A stretch of 49,396 bases of DNA, taken from contig CALJUI010000063.1 in assembly GCA_937975735.1 (NCBI GenBank), forward strand, positions 1 through 49,396. Reading direction: 5' to 3'. Shown here in pieces: positions 1 through 11,734 of this stretch. Below the pieces are notes generated by a model. That model saw only the letters and a list, made by a program, of their open reading frames with translations. It ran no database searches and was not told the DNA's origin. Source of the stretch: an uncultured Rubrivivax sp. GTDB lineage: Bacteria; Pseudomonadota; Gammaproteobacteria; Burkholderiales; Burkholderiaceae_C. The translations under genes were made by a program, and so were the position numbers. Position 1 is the stretch's first letter. Every line of letters begins with the position of its first letter.

Positions 1-1149
1 CGCGACCCGGTCGGCAGCAAGACGATCGGTCACGCGATCATCGACCGCCCCTGGGCCGCGGGCTGGGTGAACCCGCAGCCGCCGGCGCACAAGACCGGCA
101 AGACGGTGGCCATCGTCGGATCGGGGCCGGCCGGCCTGGCCGCCGCGCAGCAGCTCGCGCGCGCCGGTCACGCGGTGACGGTGTTCGAGAAGAACGACCG
201 CATCGGCGGGCTGCTGCGCTATGGCATCCCCGACTTCAAGATGGAGAAGTCGCACATCGACCGGCGCATCGAACAGATGCGCGCCGAGGGCGTGACGTTC
301 CGCACCGGCGTGCTCGTCGGGGCGATGCCCGAGGGCAGCAAGGTCGCCAACGATGCCACCGAGACCATGGCGCCCGAGGCGCTGCGCGAGTCGTTCGATG
401 CGGTGCTGCTGGCCGGCGGCGCGGAGGAGAGCCGCGACCTGCCGGTGCCGGGACGCGAGCTCGACGGCGTGCACTTCGCGATGGAGTTCCTGCCCCAGCA
501 GAACCGCGTCAACGCCGGCGACAAGGTCAAGGGCCAGCTCCGCGCCGACGGCAAGCACGTCATCGTCATCGGCGGCGGTGACACCGGCAGCGACTGCGTG
601 GGCACGAGCAACCGCCACGGCGCGGCGAGCGTGACGCAGTTCGAGCTGATGCCGCAGCCGCCGGAGCAGGAGGACAAGCCGCTCGTCTGGCCGTACTGGC
701 CGACCAAGCTGCGCACCAGCTCGAGCCACGAGGAAGGCTGCGAGCGCGAATTCGCGATCGCGACCAAGGCCTTCGTCGCCGGCACCGGCAAGGACAAGGG
801 CAAGGTCAAGGGGCTGACCACCGTGCACGTGCAGTGGCAGGGCGGCAAGATGGTCGAGGTGCCCGGCACCGAGAAGCAATGGCCCGCCGACCTCGTGCTG
901 CTGGCGATGGGCTTCGTGCGTCCGGTGCCGACGGTGCTGGACGCCTTCGGCGTCGAACGCGATCCTCGCGGCAACGCCCGTGCCGGCACCGACGACGAGG
1001 GTGGCTACGTCACCAACGTGCCGAAGGTCTTCGCCGCCGGCGACATGCGCCGCGGCCAGTCGCTGGTGGTCTGGGCGATCCGCGAGGGCCGGCAGGCGGC
1101 ACGCGCGGTCGACCGCTTCCTGATGGGGCGCAGCACGCTGCCGCGCTGA
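1..1149 (+). CDS. gltD: Glutamate synthase (NADPH) small subunit, 3' part
   Basis: FAD/NAD(P)H subunit of GOGAT, which passes electrons from NADPH to the large subunit for glutamate synthesis in the cytoplasm. The frame is open from base 1, so the gene begins upstream of the window; the N-terminal Fe-S domain is mostly missing. Visible are the FAD-binding GSGPAGLAAAQQLARAG motif just after the PQPPAHKTGK linker, the IGGLLRYGIPDFKMEK signature, a second dinucleotide-binding motif (VIGGGDTGSD), and the C-terminal FAAGDMRRGQSLVVWAIREG segment typical of GltD. It ends only 3 bases from the stop of the convergent TPR lipoprotein gene. It is housekeeping metabolism and marks the edge of the EPS locus. 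Confidence 0.93.
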   Translation, partial: RDPVGSKTIGHAIIDRPWAAGWVNPQPPAHKTGKTVAIVGSGPAGLAAAQQLARAGHAVTVFEKNDRIGGLLRYGIPDFKMEKSHIDRRIEQMRAEGVTFRTGVLVGAMPEGSKVANDATETMAPEALRESFDAVLLAGGAEESRDLPVPGRELDGVHFAMEFLPQQNRVNAGDKVKGQLRADGKHVIVIGGGDTGSDCVGTSNRHGAASVTQFELMPQPPEQEDKPLVWPYWPTKLRTSSSHEEGCEREFAIATKAFVAGTGKDKGKVKGLTTVHVQWQGGKMVEVPGTEKQWPADLVLLAMGFVRPVPTVLDAFGVERDPRGNARAGTDDEGGYVTNVPKVFAAGDMRRGQSLVVWAIREGRQAARAVDRFLMGRSTLPR

Positions 1150-1152
1150 GGA

Positions 1153-3927
1153 TCAGAGCGTCTTCAGCAGCTCGGCTACCTCGGCGTGGCGGGCGAAGCG
1201 GTCGCCGAGGCGGGACAGGGTCTCCAGTTCCGTCCTGGCGCCGCCCTTGTCGCCGGTGAACACCAGCAGCTTGGCGAGGTTGAACCGCACCGTGTGGTTG
1301 CCCGGCTCGTGGGTCAGCGCCTGCCGCAGCACCTGCACCGCCTTGTCGTTCTGGCCTTCCACCGACAGCGCCATCGCAAGAGTGTCCATGATGGTGGCGC
1401 GGTTGGGCAGCAGCCGGTTGGCCTTTTCCGCCATCTCGACCGCGCCCTTCTTCTTCGCCGAGGCCATCAGCCAGGCCACGTTGTTGAGCGCCAGCGGATT
1501 CTCCGGCTGCAGCTTCAGGACGTCGCGGTAGCGCGCTTCGGCGACGTCGTGTTGGCGCCGCATCAGCGCGACGTCGCCGAGGTAGAAGAGGAAGGTCGCG
1601 TCGCTGGCGTGCTCGCGCTGCCACTGCGCAGACCACTGGTCGGCGGCGGCCTGCTGACCGGCGGCCGACAACGTGGCATGCAGCCTCGTCGCCAACGTGG
1701 TCGAGTCCGGCGCCGACTTCAGGCCGGTGCGCAGCACGGCGACCGCCGGCGCCCAGGACTTCTGCTGCACGTGGGCGGCGGCCTCGAGCACATAGCCGAT
1801 GTCCTGCGTCGGCCGCTGCTTCTGGATGTCGCGGGCGATCCGCGCCGCTTCGTCGACCTTGCCGTCGGCGATCAGCAACTCGGCCAGTGCTCGCTGCGCC
1901 GGCAGGTAGTCCGGGTCGAGCGCGAGCGCGCGGCGCAGCTGCTGCGTGGCCTCGTTGTGGTCGCGGGCGAGCTTGTGCACCTCGGCCAGCAAGAGCAGCG
2001 GCTGCGGCGAGCGCGGCTGCAGAGTGACGAGCTTGTTGAACGAGGCGATGGCCTGGTTGGTGTCGCCCGTGGCGACCTGCGCACGGCCGAGGGCCTCGGT
2101 CATCTCGGGGCTGTTCGGCAGCACCGCCGCGCCCTGCTGGGCCGCCTCGAGCGCGAGTTTCGCCTCGTTGCTGGACAGGTGGTAGTTGACCAAAGCCAGC
2201 CGAGCCTGCACCGCGTTCGGACTCTGCTTGATGGCGTTCGTGAAGGTGGCGATGACCTCCTCGCGCGGCGCGCCGGTGCGCGCCTTCAGCGCTGCGCTGG
2301 CGAGTATCGCCTGCGTGTTGCGCGGGTCGGCAGCGAGCACCGCGTCGAAGCGCTTCTTGGCGTCGTCGACCTTCTTCTCGCTCAGGTCGATGCCGGCCAG
2401 CGCCGCTGCGGCCGGGTAGAAGGAGGGCTTGATCTCGAGGGCCTTCTCGAGCGCCTGGCGGGCCGCCGACCGATCGCCCTTGCGCAGGTGGACGCGCGCG
2501 CGCAGGTTCCAGGTCATCGGTTGCGGCGCGCCGAGCTTCTTCTCCAGCGCGTCGATTGCCTTGAGTGCGCCCGCGTAGTCCTTCTTGCGCACCAGTGCGC
2601 TGATCAGCGGCAGGTCGGCGGCGGTGCCGCTGTCGGCGGCGGCCAGCGACTGCAGCTCGGCGACACCGCCCGTGTCCCCTTGCACCAGCCGGCTGACCGC
2701 CAGCGCGGCGCGGCTGCGCGTGTCCGCCGGGTTCAGCTTCGCGGCCTTGGCGAAGTGGGTCTCGGCGGCGGCGATGTCGCCGGCCTGCAGGTGCGCCTGC
2801 GCGATCAGCGAGTGGGTCTGCGCGCTGGTTTGCGGCCGCTCGAGCAGCGGCAGCAGGATCTGCAGCGCCTTGTGCGGCTGCGAGGTGCGCAGCATGGTCA
2901 GCGCGAGCAGGTGGCGGGTGGCGTCCTGGCCGGGCGCGAGCTGCAGCCCACGCGACAGGTGAAGGTCGGCCTGCACCATGTCGCCGCGCTCGAAGGCCAC
3001 CGCACCGGCCAGCTGCAGCACGCGCGGGTTGTCGGGCGCGGCGCGGATCAGCTGGTTGGCGATCTCCTGCGCGTTGTCCAGGTCTTTCGTGAGCAGCGCG
3101 ATGTTGCCCTCGAAGTAGCGGGTCTGCGGATGGCCCGGCAGAACCTTCTTCAGCCCCTCGAGCTGTGTCTTGGCCCCTTCGATGTCGCGCTGGCCGAGCA
3201 GGATCGTCAGCGCGCCGGCATGGGCCGGCGCGAAGTCCGGCTTCACCGCCGCGGCCTGGCGATACGCGGCCAGTGCCCCGGCCACGTCCTTCTTGCCGAA
3301 GTTGAGCAACTCGGCCTTCACGAGCCAGGCCTCGTGATCCTGTGGCGACCGTGCGAGCAGGCGCTCGATCTCCGCGATCGCCCCGTCGATCTCGCCGGCA
3401 TCGGCCATCAGGCGGGCCTGGAAGAGCTTGGCCGGACCGAAGTCGGGAATCGCCTTCAGCGAGGCGTCGACCGCCTGGCTGGCGAGATCGCGACGACCCA
3501 TCGCGCCATAGGCGGCGGCGAGCGAGGCCTTCAGGTCGGCCTGCGCCATCGAATCGTCGAGGGTGACCGATCCGAACTGCTCGGTCAGGCGCTGGAACTG
3601 CCCGGCCTCCTTCAACGCGCGGGCGAGTTCGGGCACCACCTCGGCCTCGGCGCGCTTCAGGCTCAGGGCCTTGGTGAACTCGACGACCGCGCCGGCGGCG
3701 TCGCCCGAGGCGAGCATCGCCTTGCCAAGCAGGAACCGCGCCTCGCCGGACTCGGGCTCGTTCTGCAACGCGGACTTGAGCTGGATGATCGCGGCCTTCG
3801 GGTCGTCCTTGGCCAGATAGGTCTTGGCCGAGCCGATGAGGTCGGCGGTGTTCTCGCCGCTGCAGGCGGACAGCAGGGCAGCGACGGCAAGCACCAGGGG
3901 GGCGAGGGCGGGGGTCGGTCGGATCAC
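1153..3927 (-). CDS. prsT: PEP-CTERM system TPR-repeat lipoprotein PrsT, copy 1
   Basis: Large TPR lipoprotein of the XrtA/PEP-CTERM system (PrsT type), 924 aa. The N-terminus is a lipoprotein signal with lipobox LSAC at about residues 19-22, and the rest is TPR-like helical repeats (many A..L..A-G...A motifs) ending in ELETLSRLGDRFARHAEVAELLKTL-like sequence, shown here in part. The start is GTG, chosen because GGAGA lies 6 bases upstream and the signal peptide begins there. It is the last gene of the minus-strand run, 49 bases after a second PrsT-like gene with the same architecture. The precise role of PrsT is not established; a scaffold at the membrane for export or sorting is an inference from TPRs and context. 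Confidence 0.88.
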   Translation of the reverse strand: MIRPTPALAPLVLAVAALLSACSGENTADLIGSAKTYLAKDDPKAAIIQLKSALQNEPESGEARFLLGKAMLASGDAAGAVVEFTKALSLKRAEAEVVPELARALKEAGQFQRLTEQFGSVTLDDSMAQADLKASLAAAYGAMGRRDLASQAVDASLKAIPDFGPAKLFQARLMADAGEIDGAIAEIERLLARSPQDHEAWLVKAELLNFGKKDVAGALAAYRQAAAVKPDFAPAHAGALTILLGQRDIEGAKTQLEGLKKVLPGHPQTRYFEGNIALLTKDLDNAQEIANQLIRAAPDNPRVLQLAGAVAFERGDMVQADLHLSRGLQLAPGQDATRHLLALTMLRTSQPHKALQILLPLLERPQTSAQTHSLIAQAHLQAGDIAAAETHFAKAAKLNPADTRSRAALAVSRLVQGDTGGVAELQSLAAADSGTAADLPLISALVRKKDYAGALKAIDALEKKLGAPQPMTWNLRARVHLRKGDRSAARQALEKALEIKPSFYPAAAALAGIDLSEKKVDDAKKRFDAVLAADPRNTQAILASAALKARTGAPREEVIATFTNAIKQSPNAVQARLALVNYHLSSNEAKLALEAAQQGAAVLPNSPEMTEALGRAQVATGDTNQAIASFNKLVTLQPRSPQPLLLLAEVHKLARDHNEATQQLRRALALDPDYLPAQRALAELLIADGKVDEAARIARDIQKQRPTQDIGYVLEAAAHVQQKSWAPAVAVLRTGLKSAPDSTTLATRLHATLSAAGQQAAADQWSAQWQREHASDATFLFYLGDVALMRRQHDVAEARYRDVLKLQPENPLALNNVAWLMASAKKKGAVEMAEKANRLLPNRATIMDTLAMALSVEGQNDKAVQVLRQALTHEPGNHTVRFNLAKLLVFTGDKGGARTELETLSRLGDRFARHAEVAELLKTL

Positions 3928-3976
3928 GGCAGTCTCCGTTGGGCGAGCGGCGGTCGGCGCGACGCCGACCGGCCGG

Positions 3977-6766
3977 TCACAGGGTCTTCATCAGCTCGCT
4001 GACCTCGCCCTGGCGCGGGAACTTCGTCCCGAGTTTGGCGAGGGTCTCGAGTTCGGTCCGGGCGGCGGTCCTGTCGCCGGACTGGATCAACAGCTTCGCC
4101 AGGTTCAGCCGCAGCAGCGGGTTCCCCGGCTCGATCTGCATCGCCTGGCGCAACACGTCGACGCCCTTGGCGGCCTGGCCCTGGCTGGCCAGCGCCAGCG
4201 CCAGCGTGTCCATCAGGATCGGGCGGTTCGGCAACACCTCGTTGGCGCGCTGGGCGAGTTCGAGCGCTTCGGGCTTCTTGTCCTGCAGCAGCAGCCAGGC
4301 CAGGTTGTTCAGTGCCAGCGGGTGGTTCGGGTCGCGCCGCAGCGTCTCGCGGTAGCGCGTTTGGGCGAGGGCGTGGTCGCGGTTGGTCATCGCCTGGTCG
4401 GCCAGGTACATCGGGAACGCCGCGTTCTTCGGCTGCGCCTTCAACCAGTCCTCCGCATGGCGTGCGGCTTCGGCGCGCTGGCCCATCAGCGTCAGCACCA
4501 CGTGGACCCGCTCGGCCAGATCGGCCGAATCGGGCACCCGCTTCAGGCCAGCGCGGTAGATCGCGAGCGCCTGGTCCCACTTGCGCTTGGACGCCGGCAC
4601 GCTGCCCTCGAGCAGGTAGCCCAGCGCTTGTTCCGGCCGCTGCTTCTGGATCTGCCGCGCCACGGTGGTGGCGTCGTCGGGCCGGTTCAGCGACAGGTAG
4701 GCGTCGAACAGGGCGCGCTGGGCCGGGAGGTGCTCGGGCTCGATCAGCAGCGCTCGCTTGAGCGTCTCGACGCTGTTGTCGCGCTTCCCGGCGGCCCACA
4801 GCGCGTCGGCCAGCCGCAGATAGGGCTCGGCCGTGTTGGGGCGCAGCTGGATCAGCTTGTTGTAGGTCAGCACCGCCTGGTTGGTGTCGCCGCTGGCCGC
4901 CTGCGCGCGGCCGAGTGCCTCGACGATGTCGACCTGGTCGGGCACCGTCGCGTCGGCCTGCTGGGCGGCCTGCAGCGCCGCCTTGACGTCCTTGTTGGCG
5001 AGCAGGAAGTTGATCAGTGCCAGCCGCGGCTGCACTTCGCTCGGATTGCTCTGGATCGCCGCGGCGAAGCTCTCGACGACCTGATCGGTCGGCGCGCCGG
5101 CACGGGTCTTCAGGCGCGCGATGGCGAGCATCGCCTGCACGTTGCGCGGGTCGGCCTTGAGCACCCGGTCGTAGTGCGCCTGGGCCTCGGCCTGGCGGCC
5201 CTCCGCCAGATCGAGCGCGGCCAGCGCGTCGGCGGCGAGCACGTAGGTCGGCTGCAGCGCCAGCGCCCGGCCGTAGGCCTCGCGCGCAGCCGCCTTGTCG
5301 CCTTGTGCCGCCAGCACGCGGGCGCGCAGGAACACCGGCAGCGCCTGCTTGGGCGCCTTGCGCTGGAACTGGTCGAGCGCCTTCAGCGCCTCGTCGTAGC
5401 GGCGCTCGTTCATCAGCGTCGCGACGAGCGGCAGGTCGGCGGCGGTGCTGTCCTCGTCCTCGGCGAGCACCTGAAGGTCGGCCAGGCCGCCGGCGACGTC
5501 GCCGGTGGTGATCCGGCCATAGGCCAGCGCCGCCCGGCTGCCCTTGTCGGCGGGGTCGAGACGCGCTGCGGTCGCGAAGTGCTCCTGCGCGGCGGCGGCA
5601 TGGCCGAGTTGCAGTTCGGCCTGCGCGGCAAGCTTGAAGCTCGCGCCGTCCGGGCGTGCACGCTCCATCAGCGGACGCAGCACGGTCAGGGTCCGATCCG
5701 GCTGCCCGAGGCGCAGGTGTGCCGCCGCGAGCAGGCGCCGCGACACCTCGTCGGCCGGCGTGATCTGCATCTGCTTGGCGAGATGGCTGGCGGCACGCGC
5801 GTAGGTGCCGCGCGTGTACTCGACGAAGCCGCCGAGCTGCAGCACGCGCGGGTTGTCGGGCGCCACGCGCAGCAGCAGCTGCACGATCTCCTGGGCGCGC
5901 TCTGTCTCGCCGGTCCGCAAGGCCACCCAGGCCTCGAAGTAGCGGGTCATGCCGTTGTGCGGCATCACCTTGAGCATCCCGTCCAGGTGCGATTTCGCCT
6001 GGGCGAGGTCGCCCCCGGGCGCGAGCAGGAAGGACATGATCGCGATGTGGGCCGGCATGAAGCGCGGATCGAGCTCGGCGGCCTTGCGGTAGGCTGGCAG
6101 CGCCGCGGCGAAATCGCGCTCGCCCAGCGCCTGCAGATCGCCCTTGAGCTGCCAGGCGTCCGGGTCGTTCGGCGCGTCGGCGAGGATCCGCGCCGCGTCC
6201 GCCAGCGCTGCCGACAGGTCGCCGCCGTCGGCCTTCAGGCGCGCCGCGAACGCACGCGCCGGCGTGTAGGTCCCATCCGACTGCAGCGCCGCCTCGATCG
6301 TCTGCCGGGCCTGCGCGAAGCGTCCGCTGCCGGCATGGGCCACCGCGAGTGACGTGTGCAGGTCGGCGTTCGCCCTCGTGCCCTTCAGCGTGGTCAGGCC
6401 GTGCCGTGCGATCAGGGCCTCGTACTCCCCGGACAGGACGTAGGAGCGGGCGACCAGCGGCACGACGATGTCGGCCGGGTGGCCGAGCTCGAGCGCCTTG
6501 TCCAGCTCGACGCGGGCCAAGGCGGTGTCGCCACCGGCCAGGAGCGCGCGGCCGAGCAGGAAGCGGGTCTGCGCGGAGTCGGCGCCTTGCTGCAGCAGCG
6601 ACTTCAGCGTCACGATCGCCGACTTGGTGTCGCCCTTGGCCAGCAGGGCCTCCGCCTTCGCGTGCTGACTCGATGGATCGCGCGCGCCGCATCCCGCGAC
6701 CGCGATCGCGGCGACGAGCAACGCGGTCCAGGCCGCGGGGCGGAGCCGACCGATTGCCTCGCTCAC
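3977..6766 (-). CDS. prsT: PEP-CTERM system TPR-repeat lipoprotein PrsT, copy 2
   Basis: Second PrsT-type TPR lipoprotein, 929 aa. The signal peptide ends in lipobox VAGC at about residues 23-26, followed by tandem TPR-like repeats over the whole length. The C-terminus (ARTELETLAKLGTKFP..., ...ELMKTL) aligns by eye with the downstream copy, so the two are probably an ancient tandem duplication that has diverged strongly. The GTG start follows an AGGGGG box by 6 bases. It lies 40 bases after prsR, consistent with one prsK-prsR-prsT-prsT transcript. A scaffold role is inferred; nothing catalytic is visible. Confidence 0.88.
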   Translation of the reverse strand: MSEAIGRLRPAAWTALLVAAIAVAGCGARDPSSQHAKAEALLAKGDTKSAIVTLKSLLQQGADSAQTRFLLGRALLAGGDTALARVELDKALELGHPADIVVPLVARSYVLSGEYEALIARHGLTTLKGTRANADLHTSLAVAHAGSGRFAQARQTIEAALQSDGTYTPARAFAARLKADGGDLSAALADAARILADAPNDPDAWQLKGDLQALGERDFAAALPAYRKAAELDPRFMPAHIAIMSFLLAPGGDLAQAKSHLDGMLKVMPHNGMTRYFEAWVALRTGETERAQEIVQLLLRVAPDNPRVLQLGGFVEYTRGTYARAASHLAKQMQITPADEVSRRLLAAAHLRLGQPDRTLTVLRPLMERARPDGASFKLAAQAELQLGHAAAAQEHFATAARLDPADKGSRAALAYGRITTGDVAGGLADLQVLAEDEDSTAADLPLVATLMNERRYDEALKALDQFQRKAPKQALPVFLRARVLAAQGDKAAAREAYGRALALQPTYVLAADALAALDLAEGRQAEAQAHYDRVLKADPRNVQAMLAIARLKTRAGAPTDQVVESFAAAIQSNPSEVQPRLALINFLLANKDVKAALQAAQQADATVPDQVDIVEALGRAQAASGDTNQAVLTYNKLIQLRPNTAEPYLRLADALWAAGKRDNSVETLKRALLIEPEHLPAQRALFDAYLSLNRPDDATTVARQIQKQRPEQALGYLLEGSVPASKRKWDQALAIYRAGLKRVPDSADLAERVHVVLTLMGQRAEAARHAEDWLKAQPKNAAFPMYLADQAMTNRDHALAQTRYRETLRRDPNHPLALNNLAWLLLQDKKPEALELAQRANEVLPNRPILMDTLALALASQGQAAKGVDVLRQAMQIEPGNPLLRLNLAKLLIQSGDRTAARTELETLAKLGTKFPRQGEVSELMKTL

Positions 6767-6806
6767 GTGGAACCCCCTGCTGTCTCGTCGTGCATCTCGC
6801 TTGCCC

Positions 6807-8173
<1,367 letters not shown>

Positions 8174-8177
<4 letters not shown>

Positions 8178-10300
8178 GGGGTGCCCGCCATCTGCAGATC
8201 CGATTCGCGACGCGACTCGAACAGCGGCAGCAGGATCGTGACCACGGTGCCGCGGTCGGGTTCGCTGTCGACCCGGATCTTGCCGCCGAGTTCGCGGATG
8301 TACTGGAAGCTTTCGTAGGAGCCGATGCCCATGCCGCTGGCCTTGGTGCTGCTGAATGGCTTGAAGAGCCGCGTCTCGACGAATTCGCGCGTCATGCCAT
8401 GGCCGGTGTCGCCGACCTCGATGCGTGCCAGGCCGCTGTCGCGCGTCAGGCGAAGCCAGACCCGGCCGTCTGCGGGCGTGGCGTCGAAGGCGTTCTGCAC
8501 GACGTGGCCGAGCACGCGCTCGATGCGCTCGTCATGGCCCCGCGTCGCGACCTGTTCGACCTCGGGCAGCTCGAGCTGTCGCCCGCGCTGCGACGCCACC
8601 GACGCGATGCGGTGGACGATCGGCTGCAGATCCACCCCCAGCAAGCCGCCAGGCGGTTTTTCGCCTTCGCGCAACTGGAGCATCAACTGCCGCATCTTCT
8701 CGAGAGAGCTTTCCACGGTCATCAGCATGTCCTGCTGGAACTCCGGATTGTCGTGCAGCCTCTTCGCGTTCTTCATCATCAAGGTCAACTGCGTCACGAT
8801 ATTCTTCAGATCGTGGACGACGAAGGCCGACATGCGGTTGAACGCGTCGAACTTGCGCGCTTCCAGCAGGGCCTCGGTGGCCTGCATCTGCGCAAGGAAC
8901 CCGGCGGCCTGGCGGCTGGCGGTCTTCAGCAGATCGCGCACCTCCCAGTCCAGGTCGGTGACGGCCCGGGGTCGGGCCAGCAGCACGAAGCCGGTCAGCC
9001 GTTCACCGACGATCAGCGGTACCACCGCCCAGATGCCTTGGTTGTTCCGAGTCCAGCCCGGCAGTTCCAGGCCGTCGTAGCGCTCCGGCCGCGCCCGCGC
9101 TTCATCGACGTCGATGATCCAGCCCTGCTCGCGCAGGAAGTTGGCGAACCGGGAGTCCACCGGCTCACGTTGCGCCGCCACGTTGAGCTGGCAGTGGGCC
9201 GACTGCGCGAACTCCGCGTCGCCTGGGGCCAGCAGCCACAGGCTGCCGCCCGGGCTTTCGACGAGGTCGGCCAGGGCGTTGATCACCAGCTCGCCCATCG
9301 CCTGCGGCGATTCCTGGGTCGACAGCGTCGCGGTGAAGCGCAACCACTGCTCCCGGTAGTCGAAGCGGTAGGCGAAGAAGTTCTTGCCGACGAACACGCG
9401 CAGCTTCGCCCGCAGCGACCCGGACAGCACCAGCAGGACGAGGAAGACCAGCGCGCCGGCCAGCAGCGCCAGTTGCAGCGCGCGGCCCCAGTCGCCGCCG
9501 AAGAAGCGCACGTAGTAGCCGATGCCGGAGATCAGCAGCAGGTAGGCGCCGGCCAGCAGCAGCGTGGCAGAGAAGAAGGCAGCGTTGTGCGAGACCTGCA
9601 GCTTGGTGCGCCAGTCGGCCTGGCGTCGTGAGGCGACGAACAGCAAGGGCACCGCCAGCGCGTGCAGGGCGGCGCGGACGCTGAAGGCATCCTGGTCGAA
9701 GGTCCCGAACAGGACCGCCTGCGAATAGATGTACAGGTCGAAGCCGAACAGCCCCGCCAGCCCGATGCACAGCGGCTTGGCGCTCCAGCGGCCGCCCTCC
9801 GGGAGGTTGCGGAAGAGCTGCTCCGTCAGCACGAGGCCGAACACCGGCTGCGCCATCGAGCTCAGCAGCAGCAAGTGCGACATCGACTGCTCGTCGAAAC
9901 GCCCCGAGATCGTGGCGAGCAGGGCCAGCAGGCCGAATCCGACCAGGACCGCGGCAGCCGGCCTCAGCAGCCCGACCTCCGCGTCGCGACGCCCCCGCAG
10001 GCCGGGGCGCAGCAGTTCGAGCAGAAAGTAGAACCAGGCCGCGTAGCGGAGCAGGTCGAGTGCGGTCAGTACCTGGCCCGGCCAGGCGGAATGGGTGCCG
10101 GTCTGAAAGGCGCCCAGCGCTCCCCAGGCGGCGCTGGCGCCCACCGCTGCAGCCAGCGCGCGCTGGGCGCGGCTGGCGCCAGAGCCCACGTAGCCCGCGA
10201 AGATCAGTCTGGCGGCGAACAGCCCGTACGCCACGGCGGCGGCGACGAAACCGTAGAGCGTCAACGCGATGCCGCTGGATCCCATGATGGTGTCAGGCAA
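8174..10300 (-). CDS. prsK: XrtA/PEP-CTERM system sensor histidine kinase PrsK
   Basis: Membrane histidine kinase of 708 aa. The first 300 or so residues carry about eight hydrophobic segments, followed by a GAF-like region (roughly residues 310-460). The phospho-acceptor is probably H496 in the FVVHDLKN motif, and the HATPase region has the GDTGHGMTREFVETRLFKPF block and a glycine-rich GMGIGSYE segment. It overlaps prsR by 4 bases and lies 51 bases after the EpsB-type transferase gene. The ligand is unknown. The architecture (multi-TM, GAF, kinase) and the neighbour PrsR make the assignment firm. Confidence 0.92.
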
Positions 10301-10351
10301 GGGGTGCCGTGCCCTGGAGGCGCGGCAAGGGCCGAGGGATCGGCCCGTGCG

Positions 10352-11734
10352 TCAGCGCGCGCCCTTGCCCGTCAGGACCACGGCCACCGTCTCGAACAGA
10401 ATGACGATGTCGAGGAACAGGGTGTGATTCTTGACGTAGTACAGGTCGTACTGCAACTTCTCGACCGAATCCTCGACCGTGGCACCGTACTGGTAGCGCA
10501 CCTGGGCCCAGCCGGTGAGCCCCGGCTTGACGCTGTGACGGACCGCGAAGTACGGGATCTGCTCGGTGAGTTGTTCGACGAAGAACGGACGTTCCGGCCG
10601 CGGGCCGACGAGGCTCATCTCGCCCTTGAGGACGTTGAAGAGCTGCGGCAATTCGTCGATGCGCAGTCGCCGGATCACATGACCGACCTTGGTGACGCGG
10701 TCGTCGTGCACGGACGCCCAGCGCGGCTTGCCGTCCCTTTCCGCGTCGACGCGCATGCTGCGAAACTTCGTGACCTGGAAGGTCGAGCCGTTGACGCCCA
10801 GCCGCTCCTGCCGGTAGAGCACCGGCCCCCGGCTGTCCAGCTTGATGGCGATCGCGGTGACGATCATGATCGGCAGGGAGAGCACGATCAGCACGAACGC
10901 GCAGACGATGTCGAAGATCCGCTTGATCGCGGTTCGGTAGAAGCCCTGGTTGAAGCCGTCGCCGAAGATCATCCATCCAGCGTTGGCGAACCCGAGCCGG
11001 ATCTGTCCGAGGGTCTTCTCGAAGTGCGTGTTCACGTCATAGACGCGAATCCCGAAGATCTTGCAGTCGAGCAGATCGCGCAGCGGCATGCTGCCCGAGC
11101 GCCGCTCGGTGAGCGCGACGACGATCTCGTCGACGTTCAGTCGCTTGGCGGTTTCGGTCAGCGACGCGTCGACCGGCAGCACCAGGCCTCGATCCACGGC
11201 GCACTCGGTCTCGTTCGGGCTGGGGTAGTAGCCCACCACCTCGGCGAGCGGGTCCGACTCGCGCAGCGTCTTGCCGACCAGTTCGGCGGCTGCGCCGGAG
11301 CCGAACACCAGGATGCGGGTCTTGGCGTGTGCGGCGCTCGACCAATGCGCGATGTAGACGCGGCGCAAGACGACCGCACCGACACCGACCATTGCCGCAG
11401 CGCGCACCGCTTCACGGCCCGGGAAGTCCGTCGGCAACAGGCCGAACAGGAGGTAGGTCAGTGGCAGTGCCAGCAGCAGCGCCAGCGCCGCCCGCGCGAT
11501 CGCCTGGCTCGAAGTGAAGTTTGGCGACTTCTGGTAGAAGCCGGACGCCGTATTGATGACGAACATGCCGGCCGCCAGCGAGACGACCTGCGGCCCGGCG
11601 ATCGGCAGCAGGCCGCCGAGCCCGTCGGCCAGCGTCGCGAAGACGATCAACACCACAAGCAGCAACAGGCCCATGTCGGACAGGATCCGGAGCAGGGTCT
11701 GGCGATGCAGGTAGTGGTTGAAGATACGGATCAT
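10352..11734 (-). CDS. XrtA-system undecaprenyl-phosphate sugar phosphotransferase (EpsB type, TIGR03013-like)
   Basis: Polyprenyl-P sugar-1-phosphate transferase expected to start repeat-unit assembly on undecaprenyl phosphate at the inner membrane. The first 140 residues or so hold about four TM helices, then comes a nucleotide-binding-like domain (ILVFGSGAAAELVGK), another TM segment, and the bacterial sugar transferase domain with DSRGPVLYRQERLG, KFRSMR, RIDELPQLFNVLKGEMSLVGPRPERP and KPGLTGWAQVRY. I chose the ATG at 11734 (460 aa, MIRIFNHYLHRQ) because family members begin there as I recall them; an in-frame ATG 11 codons upstream would give 471 aa, and neither has a clear RBS. It leads the prsK-prsR-prsT-prsT run. 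Confidence 0.9.
   Translation of the reverse strand: MIRIFNHYLHRQTLLRILSDMGLLLLVVLIVFATLADGLGGLLPIAGPQVVSLAAGMFVINTASGFYQKSPNFTSSQAIARAALALLLALPLTYLLFGLLPTDFPGREAVRAAAMVGVGAVVLRRVYIAHWSSAAHAKTRILVFGSGAAAELVGKTLRESDPLAEVVGYYPSPNETECAVDRGLVLPVDASLTETAKRLNVDEIVVALTERRSGSMPLRDLLDCKIFGIRVYDVNTHFEKTLGQIRLGFANAGWMIFGDGFNQGFYRTAIKRIFDIVCAFVLIVLSLPIMIVTAIAIKLDSRGPVLYRQERLGVNGSTFQVTKFRSMRVDAERDGKPRWASVHDDRVTKVGHVIRRLRIDELPQLFNVLKGEMSLVGPRPERPFFVEQLTEQIPYFAVRHSVKPGLTGWAQVRYQYGATVEDSVEKLQYDLYYVKNHTLFLDIVILFETVAVVLTGKGAR

Noticed and set aside
1186..6352. Very long plus-strand open frames (938 and 842 aa) opposite the prsT genes
   Set aside because: They are antisense shadows of high-GC genes: Arg/Gln/Gly/Leu-rich with no domain, while the minus strand has signal peptides, lipoboxes and TPRs.
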